Positions 52,305 to 61,530 of a DNA stretch of 64,000 nucleotides are shown in pieces. The DNA lies in the NCBI GenBank assembly GCA_018340805.1, contig JACMZG010000048.1, positions 22,501 to 86,500 of the forward strand. The letters are read 5' to 3'. How positions within the stretch are numbered: the stretch's first letter is position 1; each line of letters opens with the position of its first letter. Source of the stretch: Microvelia longipes. Its lineage: Eukaryota > Arthropoda > Insecta > Hemiptera > Veliidae. The notes beneath the pieces were generated by a model that searched no databases, was not told the DNA's origin, and saw nothing but the letters and a program-made list of their open reading frames with translations. Both the position numbers and the translations under genes were made by a program.

Positions 52305-52490
52305 GTTTAGAGCCTTGCGGCTGATCAGGGATAACCCCTGCAGGTACCACCTCAAGTGGTAGTTGCAGGGTTACGCTCTGTACTCAAAATTGGTGACAAT
52401 TTATTTGAACAATAATCTTTGTAGAAACAGAGCGTAACCTAGAATGCGAACCCAATACCTCCGTGGTGTCAAGACCACGGAGGCGGCCCT
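52305..52490 (-). repeat. tRNA-Ser-like SINE
   Basis: TAGAGCCTTGCGGCTGATCA, GGGATAACCCCTGC, AAATTGGTGACAATTTATTT, GAATGCGAACCCAATACC (reversed B-box area), then CCGTGGTGTCAAGACCACGG AGGC. The reversed head end is cut before its A box and abuts (TA)n. Confidence 0.75.
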
Positions 52491-52496
52491 AATAAT

Positions 52497-52506
52497 ATTA
52501 TATATA

Positions 52507-52563
<57 letters not shown>

Positions 52564-52566
52564 TAA

Positions 52567-52625
<59 letters not shown>

Positions 52626-52636
52626 GTGTGTGTGTA
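52497..52636. repeat. (TA)n(TG)n microsatellite
   Basis: About 125 bp of TA with several phase breaks, then GTGTGTGTG. Confidence 0.97.
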
Positions 52637-53095
52637 AAGTTTGTATATCTAACAAACTATCCCATTTCTTAACACAAGAAAAAATAAAATTAAAAATAAT
52701 TGTCATTCATTTTCTTAGAAAATAATTCATCTTTCTGATGAGAATCATTTGGACGTGACCTTACAATCTCGAGTCTTCCATTACAAATCTAGATTATTTT
52801 CTTTTAATCTTGTCTTATCCATTTTGGAACTTATTGTACGGAAACAAACGGAAAGTAGAAATTACACAGAGCGAGTGAAAGAGAGAGATGGAAAGAGGGA
52901 CAGAGAGCAAGGAGTAATTCTTATTTAATTAGTTTCGTCATAATTTTTTGAACTTGGTAAAAAGATAACTAATGTACCTTTTTTTCTTTGACGAGGGAAT
53001 TATAAGAAAGGATATAGAAATGGTCAATAAACATTAACAGATTGGTGCACATCTGACGAATTTCCAAATTAGAATGTTTTAGATGGGCAGGAATT
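52637..53095. other. No gene recognised
   Basis: Purine-rich GAGTGAAAGAGAGAGATGGA stretch near 52870; nothing else. Confidence 0.45.
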
Positions 53096-53102
53096 ACTTG
53101 CG

Positions 53103-53164
53103 ATTGGTCAGAAGACATCAGACGGCCAATCTTATAATTGGTCACTTTATTTCACATGGCCAAT
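53103..53164. promoter_or_regulatory. Cluster of four CCAAT boxes
   Basis: ATTGG at 53103-53107, CCAAT at 53125-53129, ATTGG at 53137-53141, CCAAT at 53160-53164, with NF-Y-like flanks (GCGATTGGTCAG, GGCCAATC, ATTGGTCA, GGCCAATTA). Promoter-like by density, but no coding region follows before the inverted repeat at 53269. Confidence 0.35.
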
Positions 53165-53268
53165 TAAGGCAGTCATAATGGAAGTTGAGACAGAGACGAT
53201 GATGCTAGCTTTATCGGTTATAAATGTGCAAATAGAGTGATCAAGAACACAATATATATAAATACGTC

Positions 53269-53315
53269 GTCTTTACTGACAATTAGCTGAGTTGAGTTGT
53301 GGATGATAATTATAC

Positions 53316-53407
<92 letters not shown>

Positions 53408-53470
53408 ATATATATAGTATAATTATCATCCACAACTCAACTCAGGTAATTGGTCAGTAAGTAAAGACTT
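53269..53470. repeat. Inverted repeat enclosing (TA)n
   Basis: GTCTTTACTGACAATTAGCT, GAGTTGAGTTGTGGATGATA, ATTATACTATA on the left is mirrored by TATAGTATAATTATCATCCA, CAACTCAACTCAGGTAATTG, GTCAGTAA..AAAGAC on the right, about 53 bp per arm with two small differences. The core is about 90 bp of TA. Confidence 0.93.
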
Positions 53471-53489
53471 TAGTATAAACAAACTTCCA

Positions 53490-53545
53490 CTTAAGCCGAC
53501 GTTTCGGTAACTTTATTTATGCTTCCATCATTCAAGGCGAACTTA
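53490..53545 (-). repeat. GAAACGTCGG-bearing tail motif
   Basis: The minus strand reads GAATGATGGAAGCATAAATA, AAGTTACCGAAACGTCGG. GAAACGTCGG equals the 27.7 kb element, but the upstream box is TGAATGATGG rather than CTGANGA, so the hammerhead core is incomplete. Confidence 0.4.
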
Positions 53546-53612
53546 ACTGATCATCCTGTATTGTTCAATCTTTCAAAGTCTGCGTGTTAGTGTATTTTTA
53601 TCAATAAACTTA

Positions 53613-53619
53613 AATATAT

Positions 53620-53665
<46 letters not shown>
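53613..53665. repeat. (TA)n microsatellite
   Basis: TA run with one break. Confidence 0.95.
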
Positions 53666-53667
<2 letters not shown>

Positions 53668-53839
53668 GTAATCTTTTTTGTTCTTATACCTATAAGTAAA
53701 TAATGGTGAAGTTGGGGAGTTAGTTAAGGAGAATATATCTACTTCCACACTAGTTAGCCCATACTGTCTAAGTAAGAATCTATAATACGTAGCCCCTGAT
53801 GAGCCACCGGGATCCTTACAGGCCCGCACAGCTGCTCAC

Positions 53840-54015
53840 ATAATGAAAATTCCCTAAACTCATGGCATATTGCCATGATAAAAATATAATGAAACAAATA
53901 ATACAAACAAAAAGATTGCTCAAGGAACTTTTTCTAAGCGCGCCGAAGGCCCGCGAAGCGGCCGCCTATGAGAGCTACCGAGACACGAAGCGTTAAGGAG
54001 TCGGTCGAAGGTCCC
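53840..54015 (+). repeat. Rep-C-like tail, diverged
   Basis: GGCATATTGCCATGATAAAA, then CGCGCCGAAGGCCCGCGAAG and CGGCCGCC, followed by GAAGCGTTAAGGAGTCGGTC. Shares the GGCA-TGCC dyad and the GCGAAGCGGC hairpin with Rep-C, but most of the sequence differs. Confidence 0.5.
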
Positions 54016-54027
54016 TGTTTTAAATTT

Positions 54028-55078
54028 AAAGGCAAAAAATCTTAGGATCCCCGTATCGAACTTTTTCTCATCACATCGGATTTGCTACGCTCATCCTCTC
54101 CACTTCGGGCTTGCTTTGCTTGTTCTCAGAATATATTATTATATATATTACATATCATTATATAAATCATTATTACGGGTTGGTATTGTCATTAATTTTT
54201 TTCCAGAGAGCACGACAAAAATTAAAGATTGATTTTTGCACCAAGTTTCAACTGTTTAGCTTATATACGCGGGAAGCTACTATGATAACAGACACACACG
54301 CACAGACAGACAGACTCTGTGAAAACCACGCGGGAGATCTTAAAAAACACCTGTTGGTTCAGGTGAAATCCCGGTTTCCGATTTTTTGCAATCACAAGAC
54401 TTTTCCTATATACCTACGGTATAAATGAGATATAGCTATGTACAATGTACATCTTTGTATCAAAATCAGTCTATAGGTGTAGTTGTGCCATTTGGAAAAT
54501 GTTTTAATGACGTCATTATACCGCAATATAATGACTAAGCAAAAATTTCGAAAAATCATAAAGCACGGAAAAATGATGCATCGGATTGATATTTGGCACG
54601 CATGTATTCATGTATAAGACTAACATTTGTGCCAAGTATCATCTCATTATTAGCATTAGTTCAATTTATATCAAATCACCTATTTGAGTTTAAAAAAAAA
54701 ATTTAAAAGATCGGAAAATAATCCGATTGAGTTGAAATTTAATATTTTACAATTCTTTATCTTTACGTATAAATAAGTACATCAAGTTTCGTTTTAATAC
54801 GATAAGTACATCCATGATTTTTGATGGATTATAAATGTTAAGCAGCATCGAGAGTGGTAAGTGCCTGGATGGGTGACCGCTGAGGATGAAAGAATGTATT
54901 TCTATCTGAGGACGAGCAAAGCAAGTCCGAAGAGGTTTGGCAGTATAAATAACGACTTGTATATTCTAAGGACGAACAAAGCGAGTCCGATGTAGGATGG
55001 ATGAGCGTAGCGAATCCGATGTGATTAGGAAAACCTCCGAGGTACCCCTACCCGCCGATTTTTTTATTTATTAACAAC
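54028..55078. mobile_element. 5S-FB foldback, head-to-head halves
   Basis: 54028-54430 is the minus half: CATCGGATTTGCTACGCTCA, ACTTCGGGCTTGCTTTGC, ACAGACAGACAGACTC, ATCCCGGTTTCCGA and the terminal ACCTACGGTATAAATGAG. 54440-55078 is the plus half: AAATCAGTCTATAGGTGTAG, AATGACGTCATTATACC, AAATCATAAAGCACGG, GTGCCAAGTATCATCTCATT, 5S-like 54826-54895, GACGAGCAAAGCAAGTCCG, GATGAGCGTAGCGAATCCG, GGTACCCCTACCCGCCGATT. The two termini meet in the middle. Confidence 0.85.
54826..54895 (+). repeat. 5S-rRNA-like segment, best preserved
   Basis: TGATGGATTATAAATGTTAA, GCAGCATCGAGAGTGGTAAG, TGCCTGGATGGGTGACCGCT, GAGGATG. It aligns with the 3' two thirds of metazoan 5S rRNA (A box, intermediate element, C box in natural order and spacing). 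The 5' third and the 3' terminal stem are missing, so it is not a functional 5S gene; it could still bind TFIIIA. Confidence 0.82.
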
Positions 55079-55116
55079 TGGCAATAAGTAATGAGACAAA
55101 AATCAGTTCTGATTTT

Positions 55117-55419
55117 AATTGTAATCTATAGTAAAAACTTATATTATTAGAGGGCCCCTATTGATTAAATTTTGAAACATGCAACAAGTAACCTGAGCGC
55201 CATTGACTTGAAATATAATTAAATAAACTGGACAAAAATTTATATAGTAAAACGTTTAAAACACAAATCAAAAAGTGAAGCCGAAATCGATTTGCTAGTT
55301 ATAACCTTAATTTACTTTTGTAAAGGTGTCAAAGAGGTTACATAGAGCCCCAAAATGATGTTTCAGGCCTTTCAATGTATTGAGATAGGGGATGTCCCAT
55401 CTAGTAATATGTCTCTATG
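55117..55419 (-). mobile_element. MITE-A copy
   Basis: ATATTATTAGAGGGCCCCTA, TTTTGAAACATGCAACAAG, CAAAGAGGTTACATAGAGCC, TTTCAGGCCTTTCAATGTAT, CATCTAGTAATATGTCTCTATG. The left terminus is degraded. Confidence 0.8.
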
Positions 55420-55960
55420 TAAAAACTAAACTCTTTTACTTCTGTGCCTATTTTCTCCTTTGGCGCCTCTTTTGGATTAGAATTAATAACTTCCGCATCA
55501 TCAACGAATTTTTAATTTTGAAAATTCGTCGATAAAACCTCATTCCCTGTTATTAAAGAAGCATAAAGTCATCAGTACTAAAAACTTTTTGTTATTCTTT
55601 AGCTACCACTGTTACGTAGAGGGCGCCACTGTCGGCATTATGTGTATTTCGGTAGCTATCTAGGCAAAAAAAAGGATTTCTTTTAATACCCATTAATGTA
55701 CATTCCTTTCCCACATAGAAATGACCCCGGCGATGTTAGTATCTTTGTAGTTGGGTAAAAACAACCTACCGACAATCTATGCCTTATTATTTAGACATCC
55801 ATCACGATTTCTTTAACAGGTTTACTAGTCATTTAATAAGACATTGCCTCCAAACAGTAGCCGAGTTTTTGTAAAGACATTAAAACCTTACTGCTTTAAC
55901 TGTTTTAGCCAAAAAGCAATTAGTACGAGTTCGAAAAAACAAACTATTTACTTCAATTAT
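55420..55960. other. No gene recognised
   Basis: No match seen. Confidence 0.45.
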
Positions 55961-55964
55961 TACT

Positions 55965-56970
55965 TTTCCTTATTTATACCATAACTATACAGGAAAAGTA
56001 TTGCGTTTCACTTCAAACCCAAAACCTAAATTTCACAGACATTCAATTTTGACTGGCAACATTTCACAGAGTTGTCTGTCTGTATCAAGGATGTTGAATA
56101 AAGGGATGACGCATTAAGGAACATTTCTGACCCCATAGAAGTTGTATGAGATAGAGAAATAGGAGCAAACTTACCTTCCCTTAGGTTATAATTAAAAAAG
56201 GCGTCAAACGCAGGTTATGTTGCTAAGTTGTTATACAATTCTTGGTTGTCGAGTTTGCTTCTCAACTTTCTTCAGTGCTTTCGTTACTGTTACATTTGGT
56301 GCTTGTCAAGTAATTTGTGCTTATATTTTACATTTTGGACTCTAGTAGCCACTTTAGTGAGAGTAATTGAAGCTTTACCGTTTACTTTTCGTAGAGAGTA
56401 AGTTAAATGTGTTAATATTTTGTCTTTTTTTAGCCTAGTGAAATGTTTTGCTAGTTTTCAAGATTCAATTTTGGTTGTAATGTTCTTAATTTTCTTTAAT
56501 GTTGTTAATTTTAAGCAATATTAACAAAAAAACAGTAAAAAAGTATGAACTTTTTTCTATTTGTTTATAACCTTCGCAAGCAAAACAATGGGAAACCCAT
56601 TGAGAGTTAAGTTTGCCTCTAAATTTTAAGACCTGCGCTGTTATAAGGATCATAAGCATGCGCAGTTCGTACCAAGCATGTGCAGTTAGTTTTTGACGTG
56701 TGTTTCGTGTTGAATTCTTCTCTATGTTTTGATTTTCGATGGGGTCACTTTGTTGAATGGCAATTCGACTTAGTGCGTCATCCCCTTTATTCAACATCCT
56801 TGGTCTGTATGGATGTTTGTGTGTGTATGTGTGAGTGTGTCAGTTCTGATCATAGCTCCCAGCGAATTGTATGCTTAATTCTAAGAACCAGCGAACCGAG
56901 TCAAAAGGAGGGAGGATGAGTGTTGCGAATCCGATGTAATGAGACCACGACGTATCCCGTACCAGATTTT
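55965..56970 (+). mobile_element. 5S-FB copy split by hAT-like insertion
   Basis: The head 55965-56085 (TTTTCCTTATTTATACCATA, CAGGAAAAGTATTGCG, GTTGTCTGTCTGTAT) resumes at 56803 with GTCTGTATGGATGTTTGTG, GATCATAGCTCCCAGCG. It then jumps to GAACCAGCGAACCGAGTC, GATGAGTGTTGCGAATCCG and ATCCCGTACCAGATTTTTTG, the CRE and 5S parts being deleted. Confidence 0.85.
56086..56802 (+). mobile_element. Non-autonomous hAT-like element, 717 bp
   Basis: The termini CAAGGATGTTGAATAAAGGG and its reverse complement (CCCTTTATTCAACATCCTTG) extend on both sides through ATGACGCA/TGCGTCAT. An exact 8-bp direct duplication GTCTGTAT flanks it at 56078-56085 and 56803-56810, and removing one copy restores the uninterrupted 5S-FB sequence. 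An 8-bp duplication with CA-starting short TIRs is the hAT signature. No transposase motif is present; the 103-codon minus-strand frame at 56486-56797 looks non-coding. An interior AAGCATG(C/T)GCAGTT is repeated. Confidence 0.9.
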
Positions 56971-56974
56971 TTGA

Positions 56975-57095
56975 CTAATACATTTGTAGCGGCAGTGTGC
57001 CATGTATATAAAGTAGTAATATGACGATCTGAAAAAGAAAAACAACCATGTAGCCTCGGAGCGGCCAAAAGGCCGAATGCCTTTTGTTTTCGCTA
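56975..57095 (+). repeat. Rep-C tail fragment
   Basis: GCGGCAGTGTGCCATGTATA, AGTAGTAATATGACGATCTG, AACAACCATGTAGCC, TCGGAGCGGCCAAAAGGCCG. Confidence 0.75.
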
Positions 57096-57103
57096 AAACC
57101 ATA

Positions 57104-57195
57104 TGGTAAGTTTGCTCCTATTTACTATCTCAATACAACGTCCATGGGATCAGAAAAGTTCCTTAAAGGTTCATCCCCTTTATTCAAGACCCTTG
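57104..57195 (-). mobile_element. hAT-like terminal fragment
   Basis: Minus strand: CAAGGGTCTTGAATAAAGGG, GATGAACC, CTGATCCCATGGACGTTGTA, AAATAGGAGCAAACTTACC. This is the first about 92 bp of the same family as 56086 and 38783, cut where it meets the Rep-C tail. Confidence 0.8.
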
Positions 57196-57815
57196 TATTA
57201 TCCATAAGAGGAATTTTTATCCAGAAAATCCAGTTTTAATCATATCTATTCACGCATTACTCTAATTATTTCGAAGGTTGAGTCACTACTGCGGTGAAAA
57301 CAACATTATAATTCAGTTTTTACATGATACCTGTATGGGATCTTATTATTTATAGAATATAATTATATTTTATACTTTTATGGGTGATATAATATAAGCC
57401 ACAAGAGTTTAATTAAACAACGTATAAGTGTGGTTATACGAGGTAGGAAATAATTAGGACTGTATAAGTTTTTTATATTTTTTAAGAAATAATGGATATA
57501 TCATTGGAATAGATAATCATATTGGATATGGTTTATGGTTCAATGATCTTATATAAGAAGTGATTTGAATGTGATGAAATTCAGATCAAAAATACAACCA
57601 AAAATGGTAATTGTAAAGAAATCCATTTTTGGGGTTTTTTTGCTTTATTAGTCTAACAAGCACACAAGCATCATTGCCTGAAAATTCGCTTAAACCCCGC
57701 AAAGGGTAGCCAGATTTTCCAAAAAGTCAAAATGTAGAATGCTACTGATTCCCTTACTCCAAGATTTAACAGTTTTATAAGTTCTTAATATTTTGCGGGT
57801 TCTAAACGGTATACT
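57196..57815. other. No gene recognised
   Basis: AT-rich, no match. Confidence 0.45.
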
Positions 57816-57817
57816 TC

Positions 57818-57905
57818 AAGGTGTCCCTGTGGTGTAATGGTTAAATATTAAGAGAACCTTATATATTAGACCACTTAAATATTAGAGAACCCTAACATAC
57901 ATTCT
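57818..57905 (+). repeat. tRNA-like 5' half, decayed
   Basis: TGTCCCTGTGGTGTAATGGT, TAAATATTA resembles the 5' half and A box of a tRNA-Glu/Asp-type sequence; no B box follows. A TTAAATATTA(A)GAGAACC motif is duplicated after it. Confidence 0.4.
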
Positions 57906-57989
57906 GTGGGTATTTTACGTAAACATATAACAAATTTTGTGTTGCAAGTGTACCCAAATCCAGGGTTTCTGGTTCCAAAATCTAGATGT

Positions 57990-58080
57990 TTATAGCTACA
58001 AAATAATTCTGGCGCGGAGGCCTGCATACCGGGCGAATTTCCTTTGAAATGCGTAAAATGCTTCCGTATTTTCAATGTAA
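57990..58080 (+). repeat. Rep-E fragment
   Basis: AGCTACAAAATAATTCTGGC, GCGGAGGCCTGCATACCGGG, CGAATTTCC shares the Rep-E core with 2.03 and 45.98 kb. Confidence 0.65.
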
Positions 58081-58211
58081 GGAAATGTGCAGAAAACTTT
58101 TACTTGTAAGGATTTGCTAAGCTTGAAATTAGGGCAAGGGGAGGAAGAGTAAGGATATAGCATTGATGGGATAAATATGCGAATTTCCTTTGAAAAATCT
58201 TCAAGCACGCA

Positions 58212-58359
58212 TTTCAAAGGGAATTTCCCCGGTATGTGGACCTTCGCGCCAGAAATTATTTGAAATCTTTTAGCATAATCTGTATATATGCTAAAAGATT
58301 TCAAGCAGAAATAATTTCTGGCGCGAAGGTCCGCATACCGGGAAATTTACTTTGAAATT
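58212..58359. repeat. Inverted repeat of the Rep-E core
   Basis: The left arm 58212-58277 (TTCCCCGGTATGTGGACC, TTCGCGCCAGAAATTATT, GAAATCTTTTAGCATA) is mirrored by 58287-58359 (TATGCTAAAAGATTTCA, AATAATTTCTGGCGCGAAGG, TCCGCATACCGGGAAAT), with a short insert AGCAG in the right arm and a loop of about 9 bp. Confidence 0.93.
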
Positions 58360-58360
58360 T

Positions 58361-58410
58361 CCAGTACTTATCATACATACTTCTTGTGAAGTATGTATGA
58401 CAAGTACTGG
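58361..58410. repeat. 50-bp palindrome
   Basis: CCAGTACTTATCATACATAC with TTC is mirrored by GAAGTATGTATGACAAGTAC with TGG, loop TTGT. It sits immediately after the Rep-E inverted repeat. Confidence 0.93.
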
Positions 58411-58499
58411 AGATGCATCATGATGAAAACAAACGAGGGATCGAAGGGTACCACGGAACCCGTAGATCCGTAGATACACATGTGAACACCCACTATTTA

Positions 58500-58705
58500 A
58501 AAAAATTCCCGTTTTAGGGCCATTTGGCCCATCAGGGTATTTACGTCTATAGGTGGGTTGCGTCTACTATACTCTAAGAATTAATTAAAGCTGGCGAAAT
58601 CTTTAAATATTATTCATAAAATCCTAAAGCATAGCCCGGGCAGTGAACCCCGGACCTCCGGTGCCGAAATCAAGTGCCTATACGATCACGGCCACGGAGG
58701 CAGAC
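58500..58705 (-). repeat. tRNA-Ser-like SINE
   Basis: GGGCCATTTGGCCCATCAGG, ACTCTAAGAATTAATTAAAG, CTGGCGAAATCTTTAAATAT, GCATAGCCCGGGCAGTGAAC, CCCGGACCTCCGGTGCCGAA, then CACGGCCACGGAGGC: the reversed head with both box regions. Confidence 0.75.
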
Positions 58706-59525
58706 AAACATACTATATAATAATACATAAATAGATACCAACTTTTTACTCTATTGTTAGGATTTGAAGGTAATGAAAGGTGGATATTTGACGATTTAAA
58801 TGTCTAATTTTGCTATAAACTGCTTTCCTCTTCCATTATATCAGACAGGGAAGCAAAAAAACGAGAACAATAACTTCCCAACTTTAATTTCAAAATAATT
58901 TTTTAAACCCCCAAAAAACTTCTATTAATACCCTTTTTTCATATTATTTTAAAATGACTTCCACGGCGGATTAATGACCTGACTATAATGAATAGAATAA
59001 TGAAAAAAAATATATATATCGCTGTAAATAATTATATATAATGGATGTTTTTCGTAATAATATATAAAAAGTCTTGATTTTAGTTGTAATAAGGAGAGGA
59101 AAAAACAAAATTCGATGCTATAAGCGTTAAGTATCAAGCCATAAAATAAGTATTTTTGCTTAGTTTAAAACTCAAATTTTACTTCAATTTTTTTTAAATT
59201 TTCTTATTGAATTCATTTTGGTATTTATTGGCTTATTTCTTATAGCTTTGGTTATCGATTGACATTTATAGAACTCAGGTGCCAAAATCGATGAGTTTGG
59301 GTTTGATTGAGGTTGGAAATTAAGGATTCGGTACGGTCTACCAGTGTTACACTTGATTACGGGTCGAGGGCTTGGGTTAATTTTTTCTTTCATGTCGTGA
59401 GATTAATCAAGAGATGGTGGATGAGTTTGAATTAAGATTTTTAGAGGTTAATTGGGCTTAAATTTAGATTTAAGAAGCTAGAGTCGCTTAGTACGTAAAT
59501 AGGAGAGGGTAGGTCAAGTAAGACT
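58706..59525. other. No gene recognised
   Basis: No family match. A 69-codon minus-strand frame (59184-59393) of mixed composition lacks any motif. Confidence 0.45.
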
Positions 59526-59540
59526 TTGGTAACTAAGTCA

Positions 59541-59745
<205 letters not shown>

Positions 59746-59747
59746 AT

Positions 59748-60097
59748 AAAACTTCATTCATAAAGACAAAATATACATAAACACATAGAAACAGAAACAC
59801 GGGACGATGCACGATGATCAGCTACCGAAGAACACTATTTCTATCCTATTCTTGAAATCGTGTGGGAAATGGCTATGGTGACTAGTTGAAGGTAGGCTTC
59901 AAGCTGTGGACGATCTAAAGTTATTCTTAGACCTACGGACTTGCGATCGGACCTTGACTTAACGGAGGGTTAAAAAGGATCCTGTAGCGTGGCCACAAAC
60001 GCTCCCCTTGCCGGAGTCTACAGTTACAAAGTTAGAAGATCTAAGATGGCAGGTATGTGAAAATCATAGGAGATATTTCACAATACGGGTTCGGGAC

Positions 60098-60142
<45 letters not shown>

Positions 60143-60450
60143 TCTATTAATAAAGACAAAAATATACATAAACACATAGAAAAAAAAACACGGGACGATG
60201 AACGATGATCAGCTACCTAAGAGCACTTTTTGAAATCGGAAAGAAAATGGCTATGGTGACTAGTTTAAGATAGGTGACAAGCTGTAGACGACCAAAAGTT
60301 ATACTCTGACCCACGGACTTGCGACCGGGCCTTGACTTAACGGAGGGTTAAAAAGGATCCTTAAAGGAGGCCACAAAAAATTAACCCAAGCCCTACAGTC
60401 TACAGTTACGAAGTTAGAAGATCTGAGATGGCAGGTATATGAAGATCATA
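59748..60450. repeat. Two 310-bp direct repeats separated by (TA)n
   Basis: 59748-60070 and 60140-60455 share AAAGACAAAATATACATAAA, CACATAGAAA, CACGGGACGATG, GGCTATGGTGACTAGTT, CTTGACTTAACGGAGGGTTA, AAAAGGATCCT, CAGTTAC-AAGTTAGAAGATC and ATGGCAGGTAT. A third partial copy (first about 100 bp) lies at 60727-60835. A (TA)n of about 38 bp sits at 60101-60138. Each copy starts next to a microsatellite. Confidence 0.88.
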
Positions 60451-60455
60451 GGAGA

Positions 60456-60726
60456 TATGATACCGCTATGGTTGAATAAGGCAAATGTAGAATGAAATCT
60501 GTAAATGAAAGTAGAACTAATCGGATGCTGACGATAGAGAGAAGGACGTAGACTCATACAAATGATTAAAGGTGACAATATCAAAGATTAAAGTTGAATT
60601 GAAGAGCGAAGAGGTAACAACAGGTGGTGAAAAAAACAAACACATATACACTCGAAGAAAAACAGTATGGACTCATTGAGTCAGGTCACATAATACGTAA
60701 GAAAACTAAAGTCGCACGGCGATCAT
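60456..60726. other. Link between repeat copies
   Basis: No match. A 69-codon lysine-rich plus-strand frame (60624-60833) runs into the third repeat copy and is not convincing. Confidence 0.4.
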
Positions 60727-60889
60727 ATAAAACTATTCACAAAGACAAAAATATACATAAGAACATAGAAATAGAAAAACGGTACGATGTAGATTATCAG
60801 CTACCAATCGACAATCAGCTACCGAAGAGTTGATTTACGTATAGTTTTGATGGCAGTGCGACTGCCTGGATGATTTTGTGTTTCAACTT

Positions 60890-60955
60890 TGGTTAGCGAA
60901 ACACAATACTTTTCCCAAACACCTGCGATAGAAGGTGAGAATAAGTAAAAATAAT
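60890..60955 (-). mobile_element. 5S-FB terminal fragment
   Basis: AGCGAAACACAATACTTTTC, CCAAACACCTGCGATAGAAG, GTGAGAATAAGTAAAA equals the family terminus in minus orientation. Confidence 0.65.
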
Positions 60956-61415
60956 TAAACTTGAAAAATCTCTCTCCTTTAAAATAGTAAAGAAAACAAG
61001 CAATGTGTTAGTTTTAAAAGTGTTGAAATCATGGCAAGCCAATTTGCAGTTAAAAGTCACGACTTTTCCTTAGTAGTAACTTATGGAGTAAAAATATAAA
61101 AAGGCGACAAACGCCTCATCAAACCCGCCCTCATAATTGCCATCCCACAACCAACTAGAAACATTTCACATAATTGTGAACCCATTTTAAGTTTCATAAT
61201 TCTGGTGTTAGATGGTTCGTAATTATGATAGTTTTAGGTTTTAAGAAAATATTAAAGTATACCGTTATAATTTGATGTGAGTTTTGGCTTTAATTTAATA
61301 ATTGGTCTAATAGATTTATAAAACTAAAAGACCGAAGCCCTATATACCACCCCACGACTTCGACGATAGGGGCCGCTTCGCGGCAATATTGTTGTTGTGC
61401 TGCATTGGTTAAATA
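60956..61415. other. No gene; one GCCGCTTCGCGGC dyad
   Basis: No coding signal. The dyad at about 61370-61383 is the Rep-C tail motif in reverse, followed by TTGTTGTGCTG. Confidence 0.5.
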
Positions 61416-61417
61416 TA

Positions 61418-61480
61418 TATGGATACCATTTGCGCTACTTGGGATTGTCCAATTCAGCTGAAACCGATCTCAATCGATTT
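61418..61480 (+). repeat. 60-bp dispersed block (copy 1)
   Basis: GATACCATTTGCGCTACTTG, GGATTGTCCAATTCAGCTGA, CCGATCTCAATCGATTTA is repeated in the same orientation at 63206-63265 with about three differences. It stands just outside the MITE-A/LINE nest on the left. Confidence 0.85.
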
Positions 61481-61530
61481 ACTATACTAGTCTTTGAATA
61501 GAGATATATACTAGAGGGGACATTGCATAT

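Noticed and set aside
54826..54895. Functional 5S rRNA gene
   Set aside because: The 5' third and terminal stem of 5S are missing, and the segment occurs only inside a repeat family.
56486..56797. 103-codon minus-strand ORF as possible hAT transposase remnant
   Set aside because: It lies within the hAT-like MITE but shows none of the hAT dimerisation or BED-finger motifs, and the corresponding frame is not kept in the 38.8 kb copy.
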